Below are positions 1-10,997 of a stretch of 64,000 nucleotides of DNA, piece by piece. The notes beneath the pieces are model-generated. The model did not search any database, was not told the DNA's origin, and saw only the letters and a list, made by a program, of their open reading frames with translations. The position numbers and the translations under genes were made by a program. Every line of letters begins with the position of its first letter. Position 1 is the first letter of the stretch. The DNA is taken from positions 992,001 to 1,056,000 of the forward strand of contig JAGTXZ010000005.1 in assembly GCA_018398575.1 (NCBI GenBank). The letters are read 5' to 3'. This DNA comes from Ampelomyces quisqualis (Eukaryota > Ascomycota > Dothideomycetes > Pleosporales > Phaeosphaeriaceae).

Positions 1-3000
1 ATATCCTCATCTCCGGTCACGACGGGGGTACCGGTGCCTCTCGATGGACTGGTATCAAGTATGCCGGTCTCCCATGGGAGCTGGGTCTTGCCGAGACTCA
101 TCAGACTCTTGTTCTCAACGATCTTCGTGGTCGTGTCATTGTCCAGACTGATGGTCAGCTCCGTACTGGACGCGATGTCGCTATTGCCTGTCTACTTGGG
201 GCCGAAGAGTGGGGGTTTGCTACCACGCCTCTCATTGCCATGGGCTGCATTATGATGAGGTATTAGCCCCCCCAAGTACAAAGTGCTTGTTGCATCTCAA
301 AGTTTAGAATTAGCGCGGGAAACCAAAGTTCCCACGAGGGGTATTTCTTACCCCAGCTAAGACAACTTTGAGATTAGCAAGCATAAGTACAATCTCCTCT
401 GTATAGACAAGTACTAACATTCTCTAGGAAATGCCATCTCAACACCTGCCCTGTCGGTATTGCCACTCAGGATCCTGAGCTGAGGAAGAAGTTTGCTGGT
501 ACACCCGAGCATGTTATCAACTTCTTCTACTACATCGCCAATGAGCTCCGTGCTATCATGGCCAAGCTTGGATACCGCACCATCAACGACATGGTCGGCC
601 ACTGCGAGGTCCTCCGCATCCGCGACGACCTTCGTACCGCAAAGACAGAGAATATTGACCTCTCTTTGATCCTGACTCCCGCGCACACCCTCCGCCCGGG
701 TGTCGCCACGTTCAATGTCCGCAAGCAGGATCACCGCCTCCACGTTCGTCTTGACAACAAGCTCATCGCGGAGTCTGAGCTGGCATTGGAGAAGGGTCTG
801 CCAGCCCGCATTGAGTGCGATGTTGTCAACACTGATCGCGCTCTCGGTGCCACACTCTCTTACCACATCAGCAAGCGCTACGGCGAGGCTGGACTGCCAC
901 AAGACACCATCCATGTCAACATCCGTGGATCTGCTGGTCAGTCGTTTGGTGCCTACCTCGCACCGGGTGTGACCCTCGAACTCGAGGGTGACTCCAACGA
1001 CTACGTTGGCAAGGGTCTCTCCGGTGGTCGCCTCATCGTATACCCACCCCGCACTGCAGTCTACCGTGCTGAGGAGAACATATTGATCGGTAACGTCTGT
1101 CTGTACGGCGCCACCGCTGGTACCTGCTTCTTCCGTGGTATTGCTGCCGAGCGCTTCTGTGTTCGAAACTCCGGTGCTACTGCCGTTGTTGAGGGTGTTG
1201 GTGACCACGGTTGCGAGTACATGACAGGTGGTCGCGTCCTCGTCCTTGGCTCCACTGGACGTAATTTCGCTGCTGGTATGTCCGGTGGTATCGCCTATGT
1301 CCTTGATATCCACCAGGACTTCGAGCAGAAGGTTAATCAGGAGATGGTGGAGCTTTCGGGCATTGAGGAGCCAGAGGAGATCGCTTTCTTGCGTGGTCTT
1401 ATTGAAGACCATCACCACTACACCGGCTCTGAGCTTGCAGCACGTATCCTTCTCGACTTCACCCGTGCACTCCCACGGTTCGTCAAGGTCATGCCTGTCG
1501 ACTACAAGCGTGTCCTATTGGAAGAGAAGGCCAAAGCTGCTGAGAAGAAGAAGTCAGAGTACCCTCTGCCCATCCTTCCTGGCAACCCTGTCCGTACGGC
1601 GCACGAAGACTCGCGCAAAGCAGAGCACGAGCATGAGGCCAAAGAGAAGAAGAAGAGTGACTTGCTCGACATTGAAGAGAGCGTTACTGATGCAAAGGCC
1701 GAGAAGAAGAAGGCACTCGTCCTAGACAAGACCCGTGGTTTCATGAAATACCAGCGCCGATCTGAGAAGTACCGCAACCCTAAGACCCGTACGCGTGATT
1801 GGGCGGAGCTTTCGCAGCGTCTCAACGAGGACGAGCTCAAGTACCAGTCTGCTCGTTGCATGGATTGCGGTGTACCTTTCTGTCAGTCGGATACAGGGTG
1901 TCCCATCAGGTAAACTTTGATCAGATGTGTTTGAGTGATTTAACCTGTAAGACTAACTTATGAACAGTAACATCATCCCCAAATGGAACGAATTAGTGTT
2001 CCAAGGTCAATGGCGTGACGCCCTCAACCGACTCCTCATGGTATGTTCTTCATTGCCTATCATCCTAAGCAGTTGACTAAAAAGAAATAGACCAACAACT
2101 TCCCCGAGTTCACGGGTCGTGTCTGCCCCGCTCCTTGCGAGGGTGCTTGTGTCCTTGGTATCAACGAAGATCCAGTTGGTATCAAGTCCATCGAGTGCGC
2201 CATAATTGACCGTGGTTTCGAGATGGGCTGGATGATCCCCTCCCCTCCCCAGAACCGATCTGGAAAGACCGTTGCTATCATTGGTTCTGGTCCCGCTGGT
2301 CTCGCTTGCGCCGACCAGCTCAACAAGGCAGGCCACACTGTCACCGTCTACGAGCGTGCTGACCGTGTCGGTGGTCTACTCATGTACGGTATCCCGAACA
2401 TGAAGCTGGACAAGAAAGTTGTTCAGCGTCGCGTCGATTTCCTTGCTTCTGAGGGCGTCACATTCAAGACTGGTGTGACTGTGGGTGAAGAAGGCCAGGT
2501 CACTCTCGACTCCCTTCGCGGCGAGTTCGATGCCGTGGTCTTTGCCACTGGTGCCACCGTCGCTCGTGATCTGCCAATCCCCAATCGCAATCTCGAGGGG
2601 ATCCATTACGCCATGCAGTTCTTGCACAAGAACACCAAGTCACTCCTCGACTCCGAACTGGCTGATGATTCGTATATCTCTGCCAAGGACAAGCACGTCG
2701 TTGTCATTGGAGGTGGTGATACTGGTAATGATTGCATTGGTACCTCAGTGCGCCACGGTGCCAAGTCAGTCGTCAACTTCGAGCTTCTACCTCAACCCCC
2801 ACCAGAGCGTGCTCGTGACAACCCCTGGCCACAGTGGCCCCGGATTTTCCGCACAGACTACGGTCACAATGAAGTCAAGACCCACATGGGCAAGGACCCT
2901 CGCGAGTACTGCGTCATGTCTAAGGATTTTGTTGATGACGGCAAGGGCAACGTCAAGGGTATCAACACCGTCCGTGTTGAGTGGACCAAGTCTGCCTCGG

Positions 3001-3368
3001 GCGGTTGGGACATGAAGCACGTCGAGGGCAGTGAGCAGTTCTTCCCTGCCGATCTCGTCCTCCTCTCCATGGGTTTCTTGGGTCCTGAACAGCGTGTCAT
3101 GAACGACGTGATCGAGCTTGACCCTCGTAAGAACATTAAGACACCTCCGGGCAAATACAACACCAACCTGCGTGGTGTCTTCGCTGCTGGCGACTGCCGT
3201 CGTGGACAGTCGCTCATCGTCTGGGGAATCAACGAAGGCCGCCAATGTGCACGCGATGTTGACTCTTTCCTCACCGGCTTTGGTACTCAACTTCCTGTCA
3301 CTGGAGGTATCGTCAAGGCGTCGCCCTTGCAGCTTCACAGCAAGAGCGCCGTTGCTGTTGCGGCTTAG
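1..3368 (+). CDS. GLT1: NADH-dependent glutamate synthase, C-terminal part (5' partial)
   Basis: Coding exons are <1..259, 428..1909, 1968..2040 and 2091..3368; they join in frame to 1029 visible residues, and the start lies left of the window. The enzyme makes two glutamates from glutamine and 2-oxoglutarate with NADH. Seen in order: the end of the FMN/synthase domain, the 3Fe-4S ligand pattern C-x5-C-x4-C (GC..KC..TC), the GltB glycine-rich beta-helix domain, a Lys/Glu-rich linker (about 1510-1730), then the GltD-like part with 4Fe-4S cysteines (CMDCGVPFC, VCPAPCEGAC), an FAD-binding GSGPAGLA motif and a second dinucleotide motif GGGDTGND. The first intron falls inside the 3Fe-4S motif, between ligands 1 and 2. 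Ascomycete GLT1 is a single fused chain of about 2100 residues, so roughly half is here. Identification is secure. Confidence 0.97.
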
Positions 3369-3840
3369 AGTAATGTAATGAATATAATGGGCTACGAAAA
3401 GAAAGGTCAAGAGAACAGGGGCTACGTTACTGGGGGTACTTGATATTGGATGGAGTTTGCATTTCATTGTTTTTGCGCATTTTCTCTCGTTTACCTGCAA
3501 GATACCTCTTTCAGTTTGTGGAGTCATCTGGGCGGCTTTTGCAGTGTACAGACTTTTAGTTGGCGGATTTCGCGCCAATATGTGTACATACCCGAATTCG
3601 TATCCATCACCAAACGATTTGAGCCTCTGCAATTATGTGATCATATTTTGTCATATTTCTCGTCCTCGATTCAAGTTTAAATGATGCTCAGCAGGCACCT
3701 GAGTTTCGTGCCAAGAGGAGGCGCTGGATGACGTCAGCACACTACTTTCCTCGCACTCAAGCACACTCACCACCACCAAGAGGCGATTTAAGACTGTTGG
3801 GCACAACACGATAGGCATGTCCCAATAATATCACATACTT
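3369..3840. other. GLT1-YME2 intergenic region
   Basis: This holds the GLT1 3' untranslated region and the YME2 promoter. It is T-rich in the first half; apart from the TGACGTCA site listed separately I see no gene or repeat. Confidence 0.6.
3729..3736. promoter_or_regulatory. CRE/ATF-type TGACGTCA palindrome
   Basis: A perfect 8-bp TGACGTCA lies about 105 bp upstream of the proposed YME2 start. Fungal bZIP proteins of the ATF/CREB class bind this sequence. Use in vivo is inferred only from sequence and position. Confidence 0.35.
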
Positions 3841-6524
3841 ATGATGCTACAACGACCGGGCTGGTTTTACGCCAGTGGGCGTTCATTGCAGCATGGGACA
3901 AGGTTGGTGAAAGATCGATTGTGGATCATCCTGGGAATGCTGACTGGACGTCAGATCAACGCCCATATTATTGCGGTCACAAATCACAGCATCCAACTCA
4001 AGAACTGCGAGAGCTTGGGTTGTCGTAGGGCGACATGCCTCTCTTCAGGCCGGTGAAGACAAGACGGGCCATATCAGCGCAGGACCAAACGAAGGGATCC
4101 TCTTCTTCAACAATGTGTTTCCAATACAGATTCGTAAAATAATGGGTTTGCCAGTACCAAAGATTCTGGATAGACTCGTTAGCCCGGCTATGTCTGGAAC
4201 TGATCCTAAAAGCGTAATTGAGCGCGCAAAGGCGAAGCGAAATTTACCGATTCAAGGCACGGAAATTCTGCCGCGCGAGAGAGAAGGTGGAGCTTTCGTC
4301 AAGTACACGCATGATGGAAGCACGCCTACAACTGAGATTGAAAAGATTTTGCAGCAGTATCTGAGAGACGAGCCTATCAGACCATGGTGGAGCCCTTGGC
4401 GACGGATGCGGGCGAAGGGTGTGAAGGGCAAGCCTTGGGTGGAAGACATGATGCGCCTTCCGGCTCCACGATTGCGAGTCGAGTTCGTCCCTGGAGAGCC
4501 TGGCGCACCGGTTACAGAGGCTGTGGAGCTGAGTCAGGAGCAACTGTTCCAGTTTTTCAGACCCTACGGCAAGCTGGGTGATATCGTGGTGCAGGATTCC
4601 GATTCAAAGATTCTCCCGAAATTCGCGTACCTGGACTATTCGAGTATCGGAAAGGCTATCATGGCGAAGAATTGTATGCATGGCTACTTGGTATCGGAAG
4701 CTCAAGGAGGCGGTAAGAAGGGTACCATTCTGCGGCTCAAGTATGAGCAGAAGATTAAGCCTCGCTACATTCGCGACTGGATCATCAATCATCTAAGAAT
4801 CATCATCCCGATTATTGCAGCACTTATAGCTGGTACAGTGGCTATTGTGTTCGATCCGTAAGTTGAGGACCGACAGCTTTGCTGAACGCTGCTAAAACAT
4901 GCAGCATCCGCACATTCTTCGTGAAGGCGCACATCACAAGAACGCTGCACATTGAAGACAACAAGTGGTACCAATGGATCAAAGGTTACGCGACAAACAT
5001 CATTCATGGCCGAAAGCGTGACGAGGATGACTCGTACGATGCCATTTGGGACGATCGCAAAGGCAATATTGAGCAGATCCAGACCTGGCTCATGGAAACA
5101 GCAGATACATTCATCATTGTGCAGGGCCCTCGTGGTTCTGGCAAGAAGGAGCTCGTTGTCGACCAAGCGCTCCAAGACAAGAAACTCAAACTCGTCATTG
5201 ACTGTAAGCCCATCCAGGAGGCTCGTGGCGATAGTCCAACCATCAGCGCTGCTGCCGCCGCGGTTGGTTACAAGCCTGTCTTCAGCTGGATGAACAGTAT
5301 CAGCGGCATGATTGATATGGCTGCACAAGGCGCCACAGGTGTCAAGACTGGATTCTCCGAGACCCAGGAGACGCAGCTGAACAAGATCTGGAACACTACT
5401 ACCACAGCGCTCAAGCAGATTGCTCTCGATCACCGACACAAGGACGATAAGGATGCGAACCTCGCTGATGATGACTGGCTAGAGGCGCATCCAGAACGCA
5501 GACCAATTGTCGTCATCGATAACTTCCTACACAAGAGCCAAGAGGGGGGCATTGTTTACGACAAGATGGCAGAGTGGTAAGAATCGATTCTTCTCCTATT
5601 CTTATCCAAGACTCATCTTTTTTCAGGGCCGCCCGTCTGACTACCACCAATGTCGCGCACGTCATATTCCTCACAAACGATGTGGCGTTCAGCAAGTCAC
5701 TGTCGAAAGCCCTTCCCGACCGTGTGTTCCGCCAGATCTCTCTGTCTGATTGCAGCCCTGATGTTGCAAAGAAGTTTGTTGTCACACACCTGGACGCAGA
5801 CGTCGAAGATGATGCAGCACCAAAGGACGGATCAGAGAAGAAACTACCATCACAACATCGCACAGATCTCGGCGAATTGGATACTTGCATTGGCCTTCTG
5901 GGTGGCCGTCTGACGGACCTCGAGTTCTTGGCAAGAAGAATAAAGACTGGCGAGACACCGACCAAAGCCGTCAACGAAATCATCGACCAGTCTGCGTCCG
6001 AGATCTTGAAGATGTACATTTTCGGGGCAGACGATGATGGAGCAAAGCGTCATTGGAACGCCGAGCAAGCTTGGATGCTAATCAAGGAGCTCGCACAGAA
6101 GGAGAGCCTGCGTTACAACCAAGTTCTGCTGGACGACATGCTCCAGACTGGCGGCGAGACTGCACTGCGCGCTCTCGAGCAGGCCGAACTGATATCCATC
6201 CACTCTGGACCCAACGGACGGCCGTCAAGCATCAAGCCAGGCAAGCCGGTGTACCACGCGGCCTTCAAGCGGCTGACCGAGGACAAGGTGCTGAAGAGCC
6301 ATCTCGACCTATCCATCCTGACCAAGCTCACGAAAATGGAAAATGCGACCATGGAGAAGTGCGAGAATGAGTTGCTGCTGCTCAGCAAGCTGAAGAACCA
6401 ACCTGCGCTGACGGCGGGTCGGGTGCAGTATCTGTTGGCAAAGCTGGCGACAAGCCAGACCAAGGTGGAAAAATACGAGACGGAGAGCAAGGCATTGAAG
6501 AAGGTGTTGGCGGAGCAGTTTTAG
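3841..6524 (+). CDS. YME2: Mitochondrial escape protein 2 (inner-membrane, RRM plus P-loop)
   Basis: Exons 3841..3902, 3955..4857, 4905..5576 and 5627..6524 sum to 2535 nt (844 aa), the usual length for Yme2. In yeast this mitochondrial inner-membrane protein affects mtDNA escape, nucleoid structure and organelle biogenesis. The N-terminus is basic and mitochondrial-targeting-like, followed by the conserved GHISAGPNEG...FFNNVFP block, an RRM-like domain at about residues 165-245, one membrane span at about 300-320 just before intron 2, and a P-loop GPRGSGKK at about 396-403 in the C-terminal NTPase-like domain. The first small exon is my inference: the conserved block starts before any in-frame ATG, and a 52-nt intron (3903..3954, AAG|GTTGGT...GCTGACT...CAG) restores frame. 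The other introns have strong sites. Confidence 0.9.
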
Positions 6525-6944
6525 TGGTGGCAGTTGATGATGTAGGCACGTAGGGTCTTGGTATTCGGGATAGTCGTTATCTCAGTATGTCATACGCCCC
6601 GCAAAGCCCCTTAGCCAATCAAATCTGATTACGTTAGCTATTACTCATCAGGCTCCACGGAGCAATGGGCACGGGCCCAAAAAATACTTACGTAAGTAAG
6701 TAAGCTCGCCAGAGCCGGATGAGAACTCTGAGATAAGATAGTCGGTGCGCCGTCTGGCGGGCTCTAGCGGTAGTACTCGGTACCGAGGACCGGCATAGAC
6801 CTACTACCCATTGCCCCGAGCCAACGTGTACGACTCGTCTTGACTGATCTATCGCGACTGCCATTGCGCCCTTTGCACCACAGCACCCGCGCTTTCGCAC
6901 AGCAGAGCTAGACGAGCACGTTGCGCCGTTTCCCCCCGGGCACA
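6525..6944. other. YME2-ADK1 intergenic region
   Basis: YME2 3' end and ADK1 promoter. It contains a CCAAT box at 6615-6619 (possible HAP/CBC site) and a short run of GTAA repeats near 6692-6703. No further gene is visible. Confidence 0.5.
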
Positions 6945-7931
6945 ATGGCACCCGTTACAGAATCCGTCGTCGACGAGCTCAAGAGCACGGTCCACAGGCT
7001 CGAGCAGCGCATTGCTGAGCTGGAAGGGCGGCTGTCTGGCCATGGCGGCGGCTCTGCGGCGGCGCAGAAGAGCGTGCGGATGATTTTGATGGGGCCGCCG
7101 GGTGCTGGTGAGATGGCAGAGCCTGCAGGCGCGGCGAGCCGGACTGACGGTGGGCACAGGCAAGGGCACGCAGGCACCGCGCATCAAGGACAAATTCTGC
7201 GCATGCCACCTCGTACGTTGGCCCGCGCCGCCCCTCGCCCCCCGCGTCCTGCTGACAGCCACAGGCGACGGGAGACATGCTCCGCGCGCAAGTCGCAGCG
7301 AAGACGCCGCTCGGCCGCGAAGCCAAGAAGATCATGGACGCCGGCGGGCTGGTCAGCGACGAGATCATGGTCAACATGATCAAGACGGAGCTCGAAAACA
7401 ACCAGGAGTGCACCAACGGGCATGGAAACCCCCGCACTCTGCCAGCCGTCGCTAACCTGGTCCCGCAGCTTCATCCTCGACGGCTTCCCACGAACAGTCA
7501 CCCAGGCCGAGAAGCTCGACGGCATGCTCGACGCCACCCAGAAGCCTCTGCAGCACGCGGTCGAGCTCCAGATTGACGATGCCCTGCTCGTCGCGCGCAT
7601 CACGGGCCGCCTGGTCCACCCCGCATCCGGCCGCTCCTACCACAAGATCTTCAACCCACCCAAGGCACCCATGACCGACGATGCCACGGGCGAGCCGTTG
7701 ATCCAGCGATCCGACGACAACGAGGACACCCTCAAGAAGCGCCTGGCGACCTACCACGCCCAAACCAGCCCCGTCGTTGCCTACTACCAGAAGACGGGCA
7801 TCTGGAAGCCCATCGATGCGAGCCAGGATCCAGGCCAGGTCTGGAAGAGCTTGCTCAACATCTTCGACGACAAGGCATACGTCGCCGGACGGTCAGGCAG
7901 CCTTCTCAACCGGATTGGCCTCAAGAACTAG
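6945..7931 (+). CDS. ADK1: Adenylate kinase
   Basis: Exons 6945..7107, 7160..7212, 7265..7419 and 7469..7931 give 277 aa. It converts ATP + AMP to 2 ADP in cytosol and intermembrane space. The P-loop GPPGAGKGTQ is split by intron 1; TGDMLR (NMP binding), LDGFPRT, and the long LID domain (GRLVHPASGRSYHK...) follow. The first about 45 residues form a predicted short coiled coil (VDELKSTVHRLEQRIAELEGRL region), as in other filamentous fungal Adk1. Intron 3 (7420..7468) begins GC rather than GT; no usable GT donor exists near it, the branch site CGCTAAC is perfect, and only the GC donor gives the invariant NGFILDGFPRT. Confidence 0.96.
7420..7468 (+). other. GC-AG intron in ADK1
   Basis: This 49-nt intron has donor ACGG|GCATGG, branch-like CGCTAAC 16 nt before the end, and acceptor CCCGCAG. 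Reading frame and family conservation fix both ends. Confidence 0.85.
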
Positions 7932-8436
7932 ACGCAACTCCGGGCACTCGAACAGCAGATGGTTGTATTTGAAACGCGCAAAAGTCATATTCACGCTTTG
8001 GCATGAGGGACGCATGTAGGTAATGGTTCAATGTATTTGTACAGACGCATTTGAAGTCCTCGTGCAACTACCAACGCATCGATGTTTCTTTCCACTTTGC
8101 ACTGCCCATTCACTCGTGACCACATTTTTATGGAGAAGTCCTTTGGCTGGCGCCACTGACAGGCTGGACCACGTGCAACCGTTCCGCGGCGCCAACGTTT
8201 TCTGGGCACACGTTTGCATCGGCGTTAGCCCATCCTAAGCTCCGAACCACCATGTTTCATCCCCAAAACATCCGTCCGCCAAGTGTCCACCACAACTCCG
8301 CAGTCACGCTCCACTACCGAGTATACGCGCTGCAACCTGCCTTGGACGCATACATACTACGCTTCTCCTCCCAACCCCAGATCAAACTCGGACCGCGCAC
8401 GAGGGCACAAGCCAGCCGCCCAGCGCACCATCCACA
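7932..8436. other. ADK1-BET1 intergenic region
   Basis: ADK1 3' end plus BET1 promoter and leader. A CACGTG E-box palindrome is at 8170-8175. The last about 200 bases are rich in CCA/CAC, as in fungal leaders. No other gene is supported. Confidence 0.5.
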
Positions 8437-9161
8437 ATGTCAAGCCGGTACGCGCATATACACACCAGCCAGACACTGAAGCGCAAGTGCTTACACTGCC
8501 CCAGATTCGGACGCTCCGACGCCCGCGACGACCTCTTCTCCTCGTACAACCGCAGCGCCTCGCCCTCGAAATCAAAAACAAAAACAACCCCCAACTCCCC
8601 TTACGGCGGCGGCGCAGCAGGATACGGCTACTCGGCTCCCGCCTCCGAAGCGTCGTTTTCTGCGTATCCCGGTGCGCCATCCAATACCAGCAGTAGCAGC
8701 AACGGCAATCTCTATCCCAGTGGCGGAGCGGGATATAGTGGAAGAAGTGGTACTAGTACCTCGGGTGAAACCTTCCGCAGCGCAACGCCCAATGCGCGAG
8801 GACAGTACAGCGCAGCGGTCCTGGATGAGCTGGAGAGTCAACATGATAATGAATACGTGGGCCTGTTGACTAACAAGGTCATGCAGTTGAAAAACGTATG
8901 CCTCCCCCGCTTCGGAATACGAGTCCGCTGTCTTTTCTCTCTAACGCACTTCATTCGCAGTTGACGCACCTCATCGGCGACGAAATTCGCGACTCGACGT
9001 CTCTTGCGGAAAAAATGAACGATCAATTTGAGACTTCGAGGACGCGGTTGCGCGGCACGATGAGGCGCATGCTAAGCATGGCGCAGAAAACAGGCGTCGG
9101 GTGGAAGGTATGGGTGGGCTTCTTTGCGGCCGTCATATTGTTGTTTTGGTGGGTTTGGTAG
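8437..9161 (+). CDS. BET1: ER-Golgi v-SNARE Bet1
   Basis: Exons 8437..8447, 8505..8895 and 8961..9161 give 200 aa. Bet1 is the Qc-SNARE that drives fusion of ER-derived vesicles with the early Golgi. Seen: a first exon of only 11 nt (MSSR), a Ser/Gly/Tyr-rich low-complexity N-terminal region, a SNARE helix from about residue 108 (LDELESQHDNEYVGLLTNKV...LTHLIGDEIRDS...LAEKMNDQFETS) and a single C-terminal anchor at the very end (VWVGFFAAVILLFWWVW), a tail-anchored layout. Intron 1 has a clean GTACGC...CCCAG pair and both junctions keep frame. The low-complexity insert makes it longer than yeast Bet1 (142 aa), which is common in filamentous fungi. Confidence 0.92.
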
Positions 9162-9896
9162 CGCTGCGCCGAGAGCAGTCGTTGAATCAGAATCTTGGGC
9201 CTCGGAGCCTTCTTTGCATTTGGCGAGGTGTTTGGGCGCGTTTGGACAGGGACACCTTTTCAGAGCTTCTAACCTCGCTGGGGGGTCATTTGTGCTTAGG
9301 GCAGGATCATGCTAAGAGCACGACTTGAGCCTCACATTCCTTGTACACTTCCCATAGACATGTTCTCGCGACTATACCCGCTGTATTCCTGCTCTGCATA
9401 CTACAAGTGTAGAAAGATCGTGGTCAGATTGGGGGGAGGGGTGTTATATTCCCCGTGACCTGGTTCACGCATGCGCGTGCCACGAGGGAAGTGTTAGCAC
9501 ACGTTAACCACATCAGCAAGCTGAGGGTATCAAGACGTTTGAGAAAATATTGCAAAGATGTGTGATTCTGTGATGGCGACTATCTGCTCCATGCTTTCTG
9601 GAGATTCCTTCCATGCCCGGAGTCCTTATCCTCCGTTCTGTCTGTGTCAGGTCCGAGCAAACGCCACTACGCATTGAAGATAGAAATGTGGGAACCATAC
9701 CGCAAACTTTTCCGTGCCGAGTACATGTCTCGATTGGAATGTCCTGCTCCATGACAATCGCTGCTGCCAATGAGCCGTTCCATCGAGGTGGCGCATCGTC
9801 GCCCACCAAGGCACTTGCATCAGATTTACGCCTTGTTGCGCTCGTGCAACTCCATTCATATGTTCCAGCCCTTCAATGAGCCCCGAGCCCCGGCGC
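9162..9896. other. Convergent 3' region BET1 / SNRNP27-like
   Basis: Between two convergent genes; it should hold both 3' untranslated regions and terminators. I see no open frame with coding character and no repeat. Confidence 0.5.
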
Positions 9897-10523
9897 TCAG
9901 CCCCGACTCGGCGACAGCGGCCTGTTGAATCCACCCTGCCTGTTCATGTACTGCCTGGCCTCCCTCTGCTTGTCCTTCCTGACGCCATAGTTCTTGTCGT
10001 TGCCTGGCACCTTCCTATTTTTGGTAGACTTGAAGCCCGTAAAGCCCAGCATCTTCTGCAGCTCCCACGTGTCGTCGTCCATGTCCTCTGGCTTCTGCGC
10101 ATCCTCCTTCATCTCGACGTCGGGCGACTCTTCCTTCTTGACGACATCGCGGGGCGCCGCAGGAGCCTTTGCAGGTCCGCCGCGCGGCACAAAGTCGGAC
10201 CTGCGAGGGCCTGTGGGAGCTGATGCGCCGCCGCGGGGACCTCTTGGTGCATCGCGCCGGTCTCTATCTTGGTCGCGGTTGTGGTCGCCTCGCCCGCGTC
10301 CCCGTGGGTCACGTGCGCCGTGGCTATCGCGGTCATCTTTTCGGATAGGCGAGCGTGATCTGTAGCGGGTGTCGCGCCGGCCGCCGCGCTCTCGGCGTGG
10401 GCTGCGCGATCGATTGCGACGCTCGCCTGGTGTGCCTCCTCGCTCGCGGTTGCCGTCATCTCGGGGCTCGCGGCGACCGTCTCGTTCGCGATGGCGGTCG
10501 CGCGGTCGCTCGCTGTCCGACAT
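9897..10523 (-). CDS. SNRNP27: U4/U6.U5 tri-snRNP 27-kDa-like splicing protein
   Basis: Single-exon gene of 208 aa. The N-terminal about 115 residues are an RS/RD-rich arm (repeated Arg-Ser, Arg-Asp, Arg-Gly), and the C-terminal about 60 residues carry the conserved SNRNP27 block (MLGFTGFKSTKNRKVPGN...YGVRKDKQREARQYMNRQGGFNRPL). In the tri-snRNP this C-terminal region contacts the U6/5' splice-site helix at activation. Budding yeast lacks a clear orthologue; filamentous fungi keep it, which fits this intron-rich genome. The start ATG at 10523 is the first in frame. Confidence 0.9.
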   Translation of the reverse strand: MSDSERPRDRHRERDGRREPRDDGNRERGGTPGERRNRSRSPRRERGGRRDTRYRSRSPIRKDDRDSHGARDPRGRGRGDHNRDQDRDRRDAPRGPRGGASAPTGPRRSDFVPRGGPAKAPAAPRDVVKKEESPDVEMKEDAQKPEDMDDDTWELQKMLGFTGFKSTKNRKVPGNDKNYGVRKDKQREARQYMNRQGGFNRPLSPSRG

Positions 10524-10997
10524 TGTGGTGTATGTGAAGGAGAAACGTGGTGGAAGCGATTACGAAACCAAGGTTTGCAGCACCGCGGGCCACAAGGTAT
10601 GAACGCTAGTGTGCTCAGGCCAAACTTCCCGACAAGGCAGGTCCTCTCACAGCGTCGATTGCAGGCGTATGCCACAAGGGTACCATCACAGGATCACCCC
10701 GTCACTCACCGTCGCTCAAGCTAGGCGACACGACTCAAAACATTGCATACGTCTTAGTGCACAAGATAAACTTCAGTCATCAGCAGTTCATTGGTCTGCG
10801 TTCGAGTGATTCGCTTCTATAGAAAACCCTGCGCAAGATAAAGGAACGCAGGACCGTCAACGCCTCCATGAAAACCACAATGCTTTTCGGTATGCCGACT
10901 ACGCAAGGTATACCCACACCCACACCGGCCGCCCCTGAAACCCAAGACCTCTGCTCACAGCTAGCTGCATGCGCCAAAGCGACAATGCAACTTGACC
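10524..10997. other. Region between SNRNP27-like start and ELP5 stop
   Basis: Promoter of the splicing-protein gene and 3' end of ELP5, both on the minus strand. No further gene or repeat recognised. Confidence 0.5.

Noticed and set aside
414..1418. 334-codon open frame antisense to GLT1
   Set aside because: It mirrors the codon bias of the sense gene and has no protein resemblance; the sense frame is highly conserved.
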